Assembly (NCBI GenBank): GCA_903845195.1
Contig: CAIMWO010000073.1
Span: 1 to 33,345, forward strand
Source of the DNA: an uncultured Phycisphaerales bacterium
GTDB taxonomy: Bacteria; Planctomycetota; Phycisphaerae; WQYP01
DNA: 33,345 nucleotides
Reading direction: 5' to 3'
Shown here piece after piece: positions 1 to 5,745 of the stretch (positions are counted from its first letter, which is position 1; each line of letters opens with the position of its first letter). A program made the position numbers and the translations under genes. Under the pieces are notes generated by a model, which saw only the letters and a program-made list of their open reading frames with translations, had not been told where the DNA came from and ran no database searches.

Positions 1-39
1 CCACCAGGCGGCCGAACTTGGCGCCACCCTCCCTCACAA

Positions 40-62
40 GCCCAGGGATTGAATCCCTGGGC
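40..62. repeat. Perfect 10-bp hairpin with TGA loop
   Basis: Positions 40-49 (GCCCAGGGAT) pair perfectly with 53-62 (ATCCCTGGGC) around the 3-nt loop TGA. There is no T-run behind it, so it does not look like a terminator. It resembles the other tight-loop hairpins in the window (186-205, 22967-23001, 24281-24304) and probably belongs to a dispersed hairpin repeat class. Confidence 0.6.
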
Positions 63-113
63 ACTCCTCCCAACGCCCGCCGTCTTCAACGGCGCGATCC
101 GAAACCCCCACCG

Positions 114-148
114 CTCACCGACCACTAACGACTGACCACCGACAAATT
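114..148. repeat. 7-bp-period array, five units
   Basis: Five consecutive 7-mers, mostly of the type ACCACTA or ACGACTG, keep a strict 7-bp spacing. The units are degenerate but the period is maintained. It belongs to the heptad family seen throughout the window. Confidence 0.55.
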
Positions 149-160
149 CCCACCAGTCAA

Positions 161-243
161 GGAGCGAAGCTCCGACAGGTAATAGCTGCAACCGTAAGGT
201 TGCAGAAACCTCGCCAAAAAGACCTGCGGAGGGCTGAAAGCCC
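161..243. repeat. Cluster of three tight-loop hairpins
   Basis: Three perfect hairpins follow one another: GGAGC-GAA-GCTCC (161-173), an 8-bp stem CTGCAACC/GGTTGCAG closed by a GTAA tetraloop of GNRA type (186-205), and GGGCT-GAA-AGCCC (231-243). Loops of three or four bases starting with G are the common feature. Similar stems occur at 6703-6717 and 7819-7831. No coding role is apparent. Confidence 0.6.
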
Positions 244-378
244 GGCACTTGTCAAGAATCCCCTCGCCCCATCATCCCCCTCCCCATCAAACCGCCTCTT
301 GGACCCTCGCACGACAATGCGGCGTTTCGCAAACGCATCTCACCACCACAAAAAATCCCCCTCGCCCTCATCCCACGT

Positions 379-384
379 TATACT
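379..384 (+). promoter_or_regulatory. Possible -10 box (TATACT)
   Basis: TATACT at 379-384 is a good -10 hexamer in C-rich DNA, about 35 bases before a short ORF (419-526) and about 140 bases before the DUF4268 gene. No matching -35 box is visible at the usual distance, so the call is weak. Confidence 0.3.
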
Positions 385-418
385 TCCCTTATTCTTGCCA
401 GTCGGAGCATCAAACATC

Positions 419-526
419 ATGCCCCTGCACGATCTGCCACCGCGCCTCGCCACCGACCCAAAAATCCTCACCAACCTCCTCCGCCTCAACCACCAACGTG
501 CCTCTAATACCGGAGTCTCGAAATGA
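419..526 (+). CDS. Possible 35-residue leader or small protein
   Basis: A 35-codon frame starts at an ATG at 419 with GGAG about 11 bases upstream. Its stop codon overlaps the next start codon as ATGA, which is typical of translational coupling. The product begins MPLHDLPPRLATDPK and has no motif I recognise. It could be a real small protein, a leader peptide that couples translation, or a chance frame. The ATGA overlap and the upstream TATACT are the only support. Confidence 0.3.
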   Translation: MPLHDLPPRLATDPKILTNLLRLNHQRASNTGVSK

Positions 527-1446
527 TCGGCAAATTACAGCGTGTACCTCTTCGCGAAGTGTGGAAGCACGAAGCGCACGAATTCACTCACTGGTTACAT
601 GAGAATTTGACCATTCTTAATGATGTTGTCGGTCTCACATTGGTGAGCGCGCACCGGGAAAAAAGCGCTGGTGATTTCAATGTCGATCTCGTCGCCGAGG
701 ACGACATGGGTAATGTCGTCGTCATTGAGAACCAGTTGGAGAAAAGCAATCACGACCACCTCGGGAAACTCATCACCTATTTGACCGCGATGGAAGCGAA
801 GGCTGCAATTTGGCTCGTAAGCCAACCACGCCCTGAACACGTAAGGGCGATTACCTGGTTAAATGAGAGCCGCGCAGCCGCTTTCTATCTCGTCAAGGTC
901 GAAGCGGTGAAGATAGACAAGTCTGTACCTGCTCCGCTTTTGACCCTGATCACCGGGCCAAGTGAAGGAACAGCAGAGGCGGGCGAAGCCAAACGCGAGA
1001 TAGCGGAGCGACATATCTTTCGGAAGAAGTTCTGGACGGGATTGCTTGCGGTCTCGCGTAAGAGAACCCGCCTCCATTCCGGATTATCTCCAGGAATTTC
1101 CATGTACATTGGGACATCCGCAGGCGTACAAGGCCTCTATTTCCACTATGCGGTGCGACGACATGATGCCCAAGTTGAACTATACATCGATCAAGACAAG
1201 GACACCGGTGAAGGAAATCAGCGAATTCTGAATCAACTCAAGCGCCACCGGGCGCAAATCGAAAAGACCTTTGGAGCCAAACTGGATTGGGAAACACTCG
1301 ACGAAAAACGTGCATGCCGCATCCGTTACGTCGTTCGAGGTGGCTGGCTCGACGAAGCTAATTGGCCACAACTACATGTGACCCTGGTTGATGCAATGAT
1401 CAGATTAGAGAAAGCCTTTCGTCCGTATCTCCAGAAACTTCTCTGA
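523..1446 (+). CDS. DUF4268 protein with PD-(D/E)xK nuclease-like N-terminus
   Basis: This is a 307-residue protein of the DUF4268 type. The N-terminal part has the pattern of a restriction-endonuclease-like fold: an acidic strand FNVDLVAED with Asp55, then VVVIENQ with Glu69-x-Gln71 in place of the usual ExK, and the helix HDHLGKLITY that normally follows in this family. The C-terminal half (from about residue 165) carries the DUF4268 region with several Trp and Arg residues and ends near Leu307. No signal peptide or membrane segment is visible. The ATG at 523 has GGAG about 8 bases upstream. Proteins of this type are often found in accessory or defence-like regions, but no methylase or partner gene is seen here, so its role is unknown. 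It is isolated and followed by repeat-rich DNA. Confidence 0.8.
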   Translation: MIGKLQRVPLREVWKHEAHEFTHWLHENLTILNDVVGLTLVSAHREKSAGDFNVDLVAEDDMGNVVVIENQLEKSNHDHLGKLITYLTAMEAKAAIWLVSQPRPEHVRAITWLNESRAAAFYLVKVEAVKIDKSVPAPLLTLITGPSEGTAEAGEAKREIAERHIFRKKFWTGLLAVSRKRTRLHSGLSPGISMYIGTSAGVQGLYFHYAVRRHDAQVELYIDQDKDTGEGNQRILNQLKRHRAQIEKTFGAKLDWETLDEKRACRIRYVVRGGWLDEANWPQLHVTLVDAMIRLEKAFRPYLQKLL

Positions 1447-1542
1447 GCCTCGCCATTGTCTGTGAATTCTTCGAGTGGTGCCGACGCCCCCGTCGGCCAT
1501 CCGCCTCTGTGCGTTCTGCGTCCTCTGAAAGACCCAGTCACC

Positions 1543-1566
1543 CTTCGTGTCGTCGTGCCGTCGTGG
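1543..1566 (+). repeat. 8-bp-period array, CTTCGTGN family
   Basis: Three 8-mers (CTTCGTGT then two CGTCGTGN) are followed by TTAG. Matching copies followed by TTAA, TTAC or similar lie at 12064-12087, 20446-20469 and 24336-24359. This copy is the only clear one not placed directly before a gene start. Confidence 0.6.
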
Positions 1567-1593
1567 TTAGATCGCCTCCCCACCCCCGGAGGA

Positions 1594-1821
1594 CTCATAA
1601 CCCATAGCCCATATCTCCTACGGCCTAACCCCTTATTCCTTATTCCCCCGTCAGGGTACCTGACGCCCCTCTCACATCCCTCCTCGAAACCCGCCACCAG
1701 CATTCCCACCGCCTCACGTCGCCGCATTGCCTCCTCGCTCCCCCCCCCCAAAAAAAACCGCCCCAGCAAGATTCCCCAAAATAGAAACCAGGTCCATTTT
1801 TAATTGACGTATGTATATATC
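1594..1821 (+). repeat. Dispersed repeat of about 225 bp, copy 1
   Basis: This segment matches 2447-2671 along its whole length with scattered substitutions and small indels. It opens with a 7-unit heptad array (1596-1644, CATAACC type), followed by a GTCAGG/CCTGAC hairpin. A C-rich middle leads to a second imperfect stem near GTCCATT and ends in TATGTATATAT. No reading frame is shared by the two copies, so it is probably a non-coding repeat unit. Confidence 0.7.
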
Positions 1822-1983
1822 GTCAATAAAATAAATAACCTCCCACTCCCATTCACCTCCCCAAATCGCTTCCCTTCCATGTCCCCCGTGGTTTCACCCC
1901 TCGCAAACGCAATGATGATGAACCCGCCCCGTCTCACCCCTCAAGACTCACCGCCTGCGATCAGCGTATTCCGTCGCTCAAGC

Positions 1984-2193
1984 CTATTTATTAAAGGCAA
2001 TTTTGTACGCGATCATCGCCACCCAGGTCAGAACACCAGCGACCAAAACCCGGGCAAAGGGAATGGGAATGGCGAAGCATAAGAACGTGATAACCAGGCA
2101 GGCACATCCCCAGAGCACGCCCGACTGGCTGTCGGCAACGGCCACGCGGGCCATGGTCACGATAAGAATGATGGCGAGAATGAATTCGAGCAT
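1984..2193 (-). CDS. Small two-helix membrane protein
   Basis: This 69-residue product begins MLEFILAIILIVTMARV and has two hydrophobic segments, at about residues 2-18 and 25-60. The second is probably two short passes or one long hairpin. It ends YKIAFNK. I chose the ATG at 2193 because GGGGAGG sits four bases upstream, a very strong ribosome binding site; an in-frame upstream ATG at 2259 lacks one. The family is not recognisable. It stands alone between the two copies of the dispersed repeat, and its function cannot be inferred. Confidence 0.55.
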   Translation of the reverse strand: MLEFILAIILIVTMARVAVADSQSGVLWGCACLVITFLCFAIPIPFARVLVAGVLTWVAMIAYKIAFNK

Positions 2194-2380
2194 CCTACCT
2201 CCCCAATCAAAGATGTTGTGCAGAATTATTATGTGGATACGCGGCTGACGGTCAACCATTGACCCTCTCGGCAGCGTGCTGATTTGAGATAGTTGCTAAG
2301 GACTAAGAGGCTCTAAATTTACTTCCTCCAAGACCTTTTCGACCGCCTATTGCGTGACTGTGGATGGGGTTCTTTTAGAA

Positions 2381-2408
2381 GCTATAAGCACCAAGCACTA
2401 AGGACTGT
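2381..2408. repeat. 7-bp-period array, four units
   Basis: Four 7-mers of the type GCACTAA keep a strict 7-bp period. The array lies about 40 bases before copy 2 of the dispersed repeat, which itself begins with a heptad array. Confidence 0.5.
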
Positions 2409-2446
2409 CCCCGCGCCCACTGACACTGCCCAACACTTCCCGCCAT

Positions 2447-2671
2447 CTCATAACCCCTAGCCCATATCTCCTACCGCCTAACCCCGCACTCCTTATTCCC
2501 CCGTCAGGATGCCTGACGCCCCTCTCACATCCCTCCTCGAAAGCCGCCACACGCTCTCCCACCGCCTCACGTCGCCGCCCTGCAACATCCTTGCCCTCTC
2601 CCCCAAAAACAGCCCGGCAAGCCTCCCCAAAACAGAAACCAGGTCCATTTGTAATGGACATATGTATATAT
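2447..2671 (+). repeat. Dispersed repeat of about 225 bp, copy 2
   Basis: This is the second copy of the repeat at 1594-1821, in the same orientation. It keeps the leading heptad array (2449-2497) and the GTCAGG/CCTGAC hairpin, whose loop differs from copy 1. A stem GTCCATT/AATGGAC is perfect here but has one mismatch in copy 1. The copy ends TATGTATATAT. The better conservation of stems than of the C-rich middle hints that structure matters. Confidence 0.7.
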
Positions 2672-2940
2672 CTCTAAATTAATATTAAACCTGCCGATCC
2701 CCTTCGCCTCCACCCCTCTTTTCGCGCCGCGTCCCCAGTATACTTCATAGTGCAACACAGTCCTTCCCTCCGTGCTCTCCGTGAGCTCAGTGGTTAACAC
2801 ATCGCGTGATCTCGTGGCTTCGTGGCAACATTGTCGCCCCTTCTGGTCACTAGCTACTTCCCTCCAGGTTACTCCGGCACCGAGACCCCATCATCCTTCC
2901 TGTCATCGCGCATTCCCTTTTGCATCGACGGGAGCCACCC

Positions 2941-3055
2941 CATAGCCCATAACGCATAACGCATAGCCCATAACATCACCTCCTTCCCCGTCTACTGTCT
3001 ACTGTCTACTGTCTACACCCCTCAAGACTCAAGACTCAAGACTCAAGACTGACGC
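2941..3055. repeat. Three consecutive 7-bp-period arrays of different sequence
   Basis: Three arrays lie side by side: five units of CATAACG/CATAGCC type (2941-2975), three exact TCTACTG units plus a variant (2991-3018), and four exact CTCAAGA units plus a variant (3021-3055). The sequence changes completely between arrays while the 7-bp period does not. This is the densest cluster of the heptad family in the window and lies just upstream of the glycosyltransferase. Confidence 0.8.
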
Positions 3056-3096
3056 CTCCCCGCCACTGACCACTGGCAACCGCCCTCCGCCCCCCC

Positions 3097-3102
3097 CATA
3101 AT
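3097..3102 (+). promoter_or_regulatory. -10-like box placed for a leaderless transcript
   Basis: CATAAT lies exactly six bases before the ATG at 3109, in otherwise C-only DNA with no ribosome binding site. Transcription would start at or next to the ATG. The same geometry, with a perfect TATAAT, precedes the Fur gene at 26440. No clear -35 box is visible. Confidence 0.4.
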
Positions 3103-3108
3103 GCCCCC

Positions 3109-4422
3109 ATGCCACCCACCCGCATCACCTTCCTCATCACCGACCTCCTCCTCGGCGGCTCACCCCTCATGCTCCGCGACCTCGCCTCCGGCCTCCAAGC
3201 CAGTGGGAGCGGTGGGGTGGGGAGCGACTTCGAAGTTTCCATCATCTCCCTCAAACCCCTCCCCCCCAACAACCGCTCCGCCTTCCCAAGTTCAGAATTC
3301 AGAATTCAGAATTCAGAATTCACACCGTCGTCCCCCCATTCTGAATTCACCACTCTGAATTCTGAATTCAAATTAAAGATCGCCTCCCTCAACCTCTCGT
3401 CCCCCCTCGGCTTCCCCCGCGCCCTCCCGCGCCTCATCCGCCTCCTCAACCAAACATCGCCACATATCCTCTACTCCATACTTATCCACGCCAACCTCCT
3501 CGGCACCCTCGCCCTGCCCTTCCTTAAGAATCGCCCAAAGTTTATACAGTCCATCCATACGCTCCAGCCGCGCCCGCGCTGGCACTGGACCCTCCAGGGC
3601 CTCCTCGCCCCGCGCGCCGATGCCCTCATCGTTCCCTCCCAGCCCATCCTCGATCGCATCGCCCTCCACGGCCACTTCAGAAAAGGCATCGTCATCCCCA
3701 ACGGCATCGACGTCGATCGCTTCGCCCACGCCACCCCCATTCCTCCCGCCGAGCGCCCCTGGCCCGCAGGCGCCCGCGTCCTCGGCTACGTCGGCCGCTT
3801 CGATCCGGTCAAAAATCTCGACCTCCTCATCCACACCCTCCACCTCCTGAACACCCCAGATTCCACCCAAAACACCCTCCAAAACGATGAAAACACACTC
3901 CAAAACGATGCAAAAGCACTCCAAATCGCTTCAAAACGCATGCAAAATCGCGCTGTTTTGAGCCCAAATGAGACCCAAATCGATCCCGCCGACGCCCCAT
4001 TCCACCTCGCCCTCGTCGGCTACGGCCCCGACGAATCCCGCCTCCGCGCCCTCTCCACTTCCCTCCACCTCGACCCCTTCGTCCACTTCGTCGGCCCCAC
4101 CACCACCCCAGATCGTTGGTATAAGTGCCTAGACTGCATGGTCTTACCATCCTCTGTCGAAGGCTTCGGCCTCACCATCATCGAAGCCCTCGCCGCCGGC
4201 ATCCCCGTCATCGCCCCCAAAACCCCCGTCACTTCCTCCCTTTGGACCCCCGGCCTCCCTGGCCAGCTCCTCGAGAACCCGACAGAATTGTCCTTAGCTA
4301 ATGCCATAAAAGAAGTTATATCACATTCTCAATCGTCCATAAGTGCCGTCGATCACGTCCGCACCCACTTCTCCACCCAGCGCATGGTGCAGGCGCACGC
4401 AGAAATCTTGAAAAATTTTTGA
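3109..4422 (+). CDS. GT4-family glycosyltransferase with two repeat-derived insertions
   Basis: This 437-residue GT-B glycosyltransferase of the GT4 type transfers a sugar from a nucleotide sugar, probably in polysaccharide or glycolipid synthesis at the inner membrane face. The N-terminal domain starts ITFLITDLLLGG and ends with the linker strand IVIPNGIDVDRF. The C-terminal domain has VLGYVGRFDPVKN, the fold strand LALVGYGPDE, and the catalytic E-x7-E motif in VEGFGLTIIEALAAG. Two stretches look foreign. One, at about residues 62-88, is coded by two opposed heptad arrays and contains SSEFRIQNSEF. The other, at about residues 253-290, is Gln/Asn-rich and coded by A-tracts phased at about 10.5 bp. 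Both fall in loops. No partner genes lie nearby, so the acceptor is unknown. No ribosome binding site is visible; a -10-like box suggests leaderless expression. Confidence 0.85.
   Translation: MPPTRITFLITDLLLGGSPLMLRDLASGLQASGSGGVGSDFEVSIISLKPLPPNNRSAFPSSEFRIQNSEFTPSSPHSEFTTLNSEFKLKIASLNLSSPLGFPRALPRLIRLLNQTSPHILYSILIHANLLGTLALPFLKNRPKFIQSIHTLQPRPRWHWTLQGLLAPRADALIVPSQPILDRIALHGHFRKGIVIPNGIDVDRFAHATPIPPAERPWPAGARVLGYVGRFDPVKNLDLLIHTLHLLNTPDSTQNTLQNDENTLQNDAKALQIASKRMQNRAVLSPNETQIDPADAPFHLALVGYGPDESRLRALSTSLHLDPFVHFVGPTTTPDRWYKCLDCMVLPSSVEGFGLTIIEALAAGIPVIAPKTPVTSSLWTPGLPGQLLENPTELSLANAIKEVISHSQSSISAVDHVRTHFSTQRMVQAHAEILKNF
3293..3372. repeat. Inverted pair of 7-bp arrays inside the glycosyltransferase gene
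   Basis: Four exact CAGAATT units (3293-3320) face five units of ATTCTGA type (3338-3372), the reverse complement of the first set, across 17 bp. The pair could fold into an imperfect hairpin. It is translated in frame as an insertion in the N-terminal domain of the enzyme. The same (CAGAATT)4 array lies inside murG at 17480-17507. Confidence 0.8.
3866..3980 (+). repeat. Phased A-tracts with about 10.5-bp period
   Basis: Short A-runs start at 3869, 3881, 3890, 3902, 3912, 3923, 3933, 3944, 3966 and 3976, so nearly every helical turn carries one. A near-repeat of 21 bp is visible. Such phasing predicts intrinsic DNA curvature. It lies within the coding sequence and adds a Gln/Asn-rich linker to the glycosyltransferase. 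Confidence 0.6.
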
Positions 4423-4550
4423 TATTTTTGATTTTAGCGTATCCACAATCCCTAGTGGTGCGTCCGAGAAAATTCGCCAAGCTATTGTATTAATACCCAT
4501 TCTCGCCGGACTTTCCCCTGATCAGGTTTTTCCGACATTCAACTTTTCTA
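4423..4550. other. Spacer before the dcw cluster
   Basis: This AT-richer spacer separates the glycosyltransferase from the mraZ promoter. It contains the palindrome CCTGATCAGG at 4517-4526 followed by five T. The palindrome is too short and loopless to be a convincing terminator. No gene is seen. Confidence 0.4.
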
Positions 4551-4579
4551 TTGAAAGGTGGGGAATAGTGGGGCACAAT
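4551..4579 (+). promoter_or_regulatory. Candidate mraZ promoter
   Basis: TTGAAA at 4551-4556 and CACAAT at 4574-4579 are spaced by 17 bp and fit a sigma-70-type promoter with a weak -10. The MraZ operator overlaps it, as expected for autorepression. The predicted leader to mraZ would be about 220 bases. Confidence 0.45.
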
Positions 4580-4583
4580 GGAG
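4559..4583 (+). promoter_or_regulatory. MraZ operator: three TGG-type repeats spaced 10 bp
   Basis: TGGGG (4559-4563), TGGGG (4569-4573) and TGGAG (4579-4583) are separated by exactly 5 bp. This is the arrangement bound by MraZ upstream of its own operon in other bacteria (TGGGN repeats with 5-nt spacers). A further TGGGG lies at 4600-4604, slightly out of phase. It overlaps the candidate promoter, which fits negative autoregulation of the cluster. Confidence 0.75.
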
Positions 4584-4589
4584 GCATAA

Positions 4590-4620
4590 AGATTAAGGGT
4601 GGGGACACATCCCTTAATCT
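4590..4620. promoter_or_regulatory. Perfect 10-bp inverted repeat in the mraZ leader
   Basis: AGATTAAGGG (4590-4599) and CCCTTAATCT (4611-4620) form a perfect stem around an 11-nt loop that contains another TGGGG. It lies directly downstream of the MraZ operator. It may be an RNA hairpin in the leader or an operator for a dimeric regulator. There is no T-run after it, so it is not an intrinsic terminator. Confidence 0.5.
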
Positions 4621-4658
4621 CTTATATGTGTGGGTCGACTGACGGCCAAACGGTGCAC

Positions 4659-4671
4659 CGGCAGGATGCCG
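4659..4671 (+). repeat. Mini-hairpin with AGGAT loop in the mraZ leader
   Basis: CGGC (4659-4662) and GCCG (4668-4671) close the loop AGGAT. It reads CAGGATG across the closing pair, exactly like the hairpins after mraZ at 5331-5461. If those bind CsrA, this could be a CsrA site in the mraZ leader. Confidence 0.45.
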
Positions 4672-4809
4672 CTCCCCAAGGCCACTCGAAGTCAAGGAAG
4701 GAACGCGACCCGCCGTTGGAACCCTCAGGCGCCATGGACCTCCATGTGCCTCCAAACACTCCAACGGCCATCGCGCCAACACTTCGGGCAACTGTTACGG
4801 CGAGCAAAA

Positions 4810-5313
4810 ATGGTCATCACGGATCGCTACGATCACGTCATCGATGACAAGAATCGTCTTGCCATTCCCAGTGCGATCCGCAATGCGATGGATCCGCGAA
4901 CCGACGGCAGTGTCTTTTACCTTGTTCCGGAAGGTCGATATTTGCAGTTAGTCCCGGAGAAACTTTTCGAAAGATTGGCCGCCGGGGCATCCGCGGGATT
5001 GGCTCTCTCATCAGATGTGGCACGCGTGCGAAGACTCGTTTTCGCCACTGCCAGCCGTCTGGAACCGGATAAGCAGGGACGCGTAATCATCCCGGAGCGG
5101 TTCATGGCAGACAGCAAGAATCGCGATCCTTTTACGGAAGCCATGTTAACGCGTGAGGTCACCCTCGTCGGCGCCAACGACAGAATTGAACTTTGGAATC
5201 GTCAGGATTTCGTCAATCACATGCGAGAACTGCTGTCAGACCGGGCCAGTTTGCAGGCCACAATGCAGAAGATCTTTGGGGCGGTGCCCACGGATGGGCC
5301 CGCTTCAAATTAA
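4810..5313 (+). CDS. mraZ: Transcriptional regulator MraZ
   Basis: MraZ is the DNA-binding regulator that usually heads the dcw cluster; it forms ring-shaped oligomers and binds TGGGN repeats. This 167-residue protein has the two AbrB-like half-repeats: DRYDHVIDDKNRLAIPS near the start and SRLEPDKQGRVIIPERF near residue 80. I chose the ATG at 4810 because the product then begins MVITDRYDHVIDD, as in the family. The frame is open from 4630, but that extension is unlike MraZ. The Shine-Dalgarno match (GGCGAG) is weak. Its own operator lies at 4559-4583. It is separated from rsmH by 432 bases that include a hairpin array and a strong terminator, which is unusual, since mraZ and rsmH are normally cotranscribed. 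Confidence 0.92.
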   Translation: MVITDRYDHVIDDKNRLAIPSAIRNAMDPRTDGSVFYLVPEGRYLQLVPEKLFERLAAGASAGLALSSDVARVRRLVFATASRLEPDKQGRVIIPERFMADSKNRDPFTEAMLTREVTLVGANDRIELWNRQDFVNHMRELLSDRASLQATMQKIFGAVPTDGPASN

Positions 5314-5314
5314 A

Positions 5315-5555
5315 GTAGGAACTACATAAGGCCGCAGGATGCGGCGCTTCAGTCGCATGATGCGACTCACAATATTTGCCACAGGATGTGGCATATCAGT
5401 CGCAGGATGCGACACCAGCACTAGGCCGCAAGGATGTGGCCGAACAGTCGCAGGATGCGACGCACTTATGGTCGCCCATGGACCGGGCGATGTTGTGGTA
5501 GCCACGGACGGCTGCACGGGGACACGCTGAGCCAGTCGTGCCCCCGTGCTTTTTT
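5315..5555 (+). ncRNA. Candidate CsrB/RsmZ-like RNA: array of GGA-loop hairpins with terminator
   Basis: Six hairpins with stems of 5-6 bp follow one another at 5331-5345, 5352-5366, 5378-5392, 5399-5413, 5424-5441 and 5447-5461. Four have the loop AGGAT, one AAGGAT and one ATGAT. Stem bases change in pairs between copies (GCCGC/GCGGC, GTCGC/GCGAC, GCCAC/GTGGC) while the loop stays constant, which points to selection on RNA shape. Two more hairpins show GGA in the loop: 5473-5489 (ATGGACC) and 5500-5513 (hexaloop ACGGAC). A rho-independent terminator ends the series at 5555. Repeats of CAGGAUG in hairpin loops plus a terminator define E. coli CsrB, which titrates the translational repressor CsrA. 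No promoter is seen after mraZ, so this may be the mraZ 3' UTR or a product processed from it. The alternative is a hairpin repeat array with no RNA function. Confidence 0.55.
5514..5555 (+). terminator. Strong rho-independent terminator after the hairpin array
   Basis: GCACGGGG (5514-5521) pairs with CCCCGTGC (5542-5549), followed by six T (5550-5555). Inside, CACG/CGTG and CTG/CAG extend the stem around the loop AGC. Transcripts from the mraZ promoter should end here, which separates mraZ from rsmH. Confidence 0.85.
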
Positions 5556-5568
5556 GCACTTCGCCCGT

Positions 5569-5717
5569 GGCCCATAGAAAATGGAGAATAAAGAATAGAA
5601 AGAGGCGGCCCAATTCGGATGGCGGTATCCTTCCAGCGTACCATCGCCACGCAAGTCGCAACGGCGCAGCGTTACTTTTCACTCTTTCTATTTTGAAATG
5701 TCCATTTTCCAGTTTGT
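5569..5717. repeat. Inverted pair of 7-bp arrays before rsmH
   Basis: Five heptads at 5569-5603 (types AGAAAAT, GGAGAAT) face five at 5683-5717 (types TCTTTCT, ATTTTCC) in inverted orientation across 79 bp. Unit by unit, the right arm matches the reverse complement of the left, with the first unit identical. The ATG at 5698 lies inside the right arm, which argues that rsmH starts further downstream. Confidence 0.6.
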
Positions 5718-5745
5718 CTTTGAGAACGGTCAAACGCGTGAGGCC

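Larger units (their letters stand above)
1..418. other. Gene-free left edge with small hairpin repeats
   Basis: I see no convincing gene in this stretch. The reading frames here are low-complexity, proline- and serine-rich translations of C-rich DNA. It holds several perfect small hairpins (40-62, 161-173, 186-205, 231-243) and one 7-bp-period array (114-148), listed separately. A possible -10 box for the downstream genes lies at 379-384. Confidence 0.6.
1447..1983. other. Gene-free, repeat-rich stretch
   Basis: No credible gene is seen here. The stretch contains an 8-bp-period array (1543-1566) and copy 1 of a dispersed repeat (1594-1821). It is C-rich on the plus strand, with a C-run followed by an A-run near 1741-1757. 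An AT-rich patch covers about 1798-1845. Confidence 0.6.
2194..3108. other. Gene-free stretch packed with 7-bp-period arrays
   Basis: No gene is supported here. The stretch holds a heptad array at 2381-2408, copy 2 of the dispersed repeat (2447-2671), and an irregular copy of the CTTCGTGG-type element around 2768-2826. Three consecutive heptad arrays follow at 2941-3055. A -10-like box for the glycosyltransferase lies at 3097-3102. Confidence 0.65.

Noticed and set aside
2941..3055. Tandem short repeats as a possible CRISPR array
   Set aside because: Units are 7 bp with no spacers between them and no cas gene is present.
4517..4531. Palindrome CCTGATCAGG followed by five T as a terminator
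   Set aside because: The palindrome has no loop, so a real hairpin would keep only about three base pairs.
4630..4809. N-terminal extension of MraZ
   Set aside because: The extra 60 residues are unlike MraZ, and the stretch includes the mini-hairpin at 4659-4671, so it is a leader.
5698..5745. Upstream ATG at 5698 as the start of rsmH
   Set aside because: It lies inside a repeat array, lacks a ribosome binding site and adds residues not found in the family; 5746 fits better.
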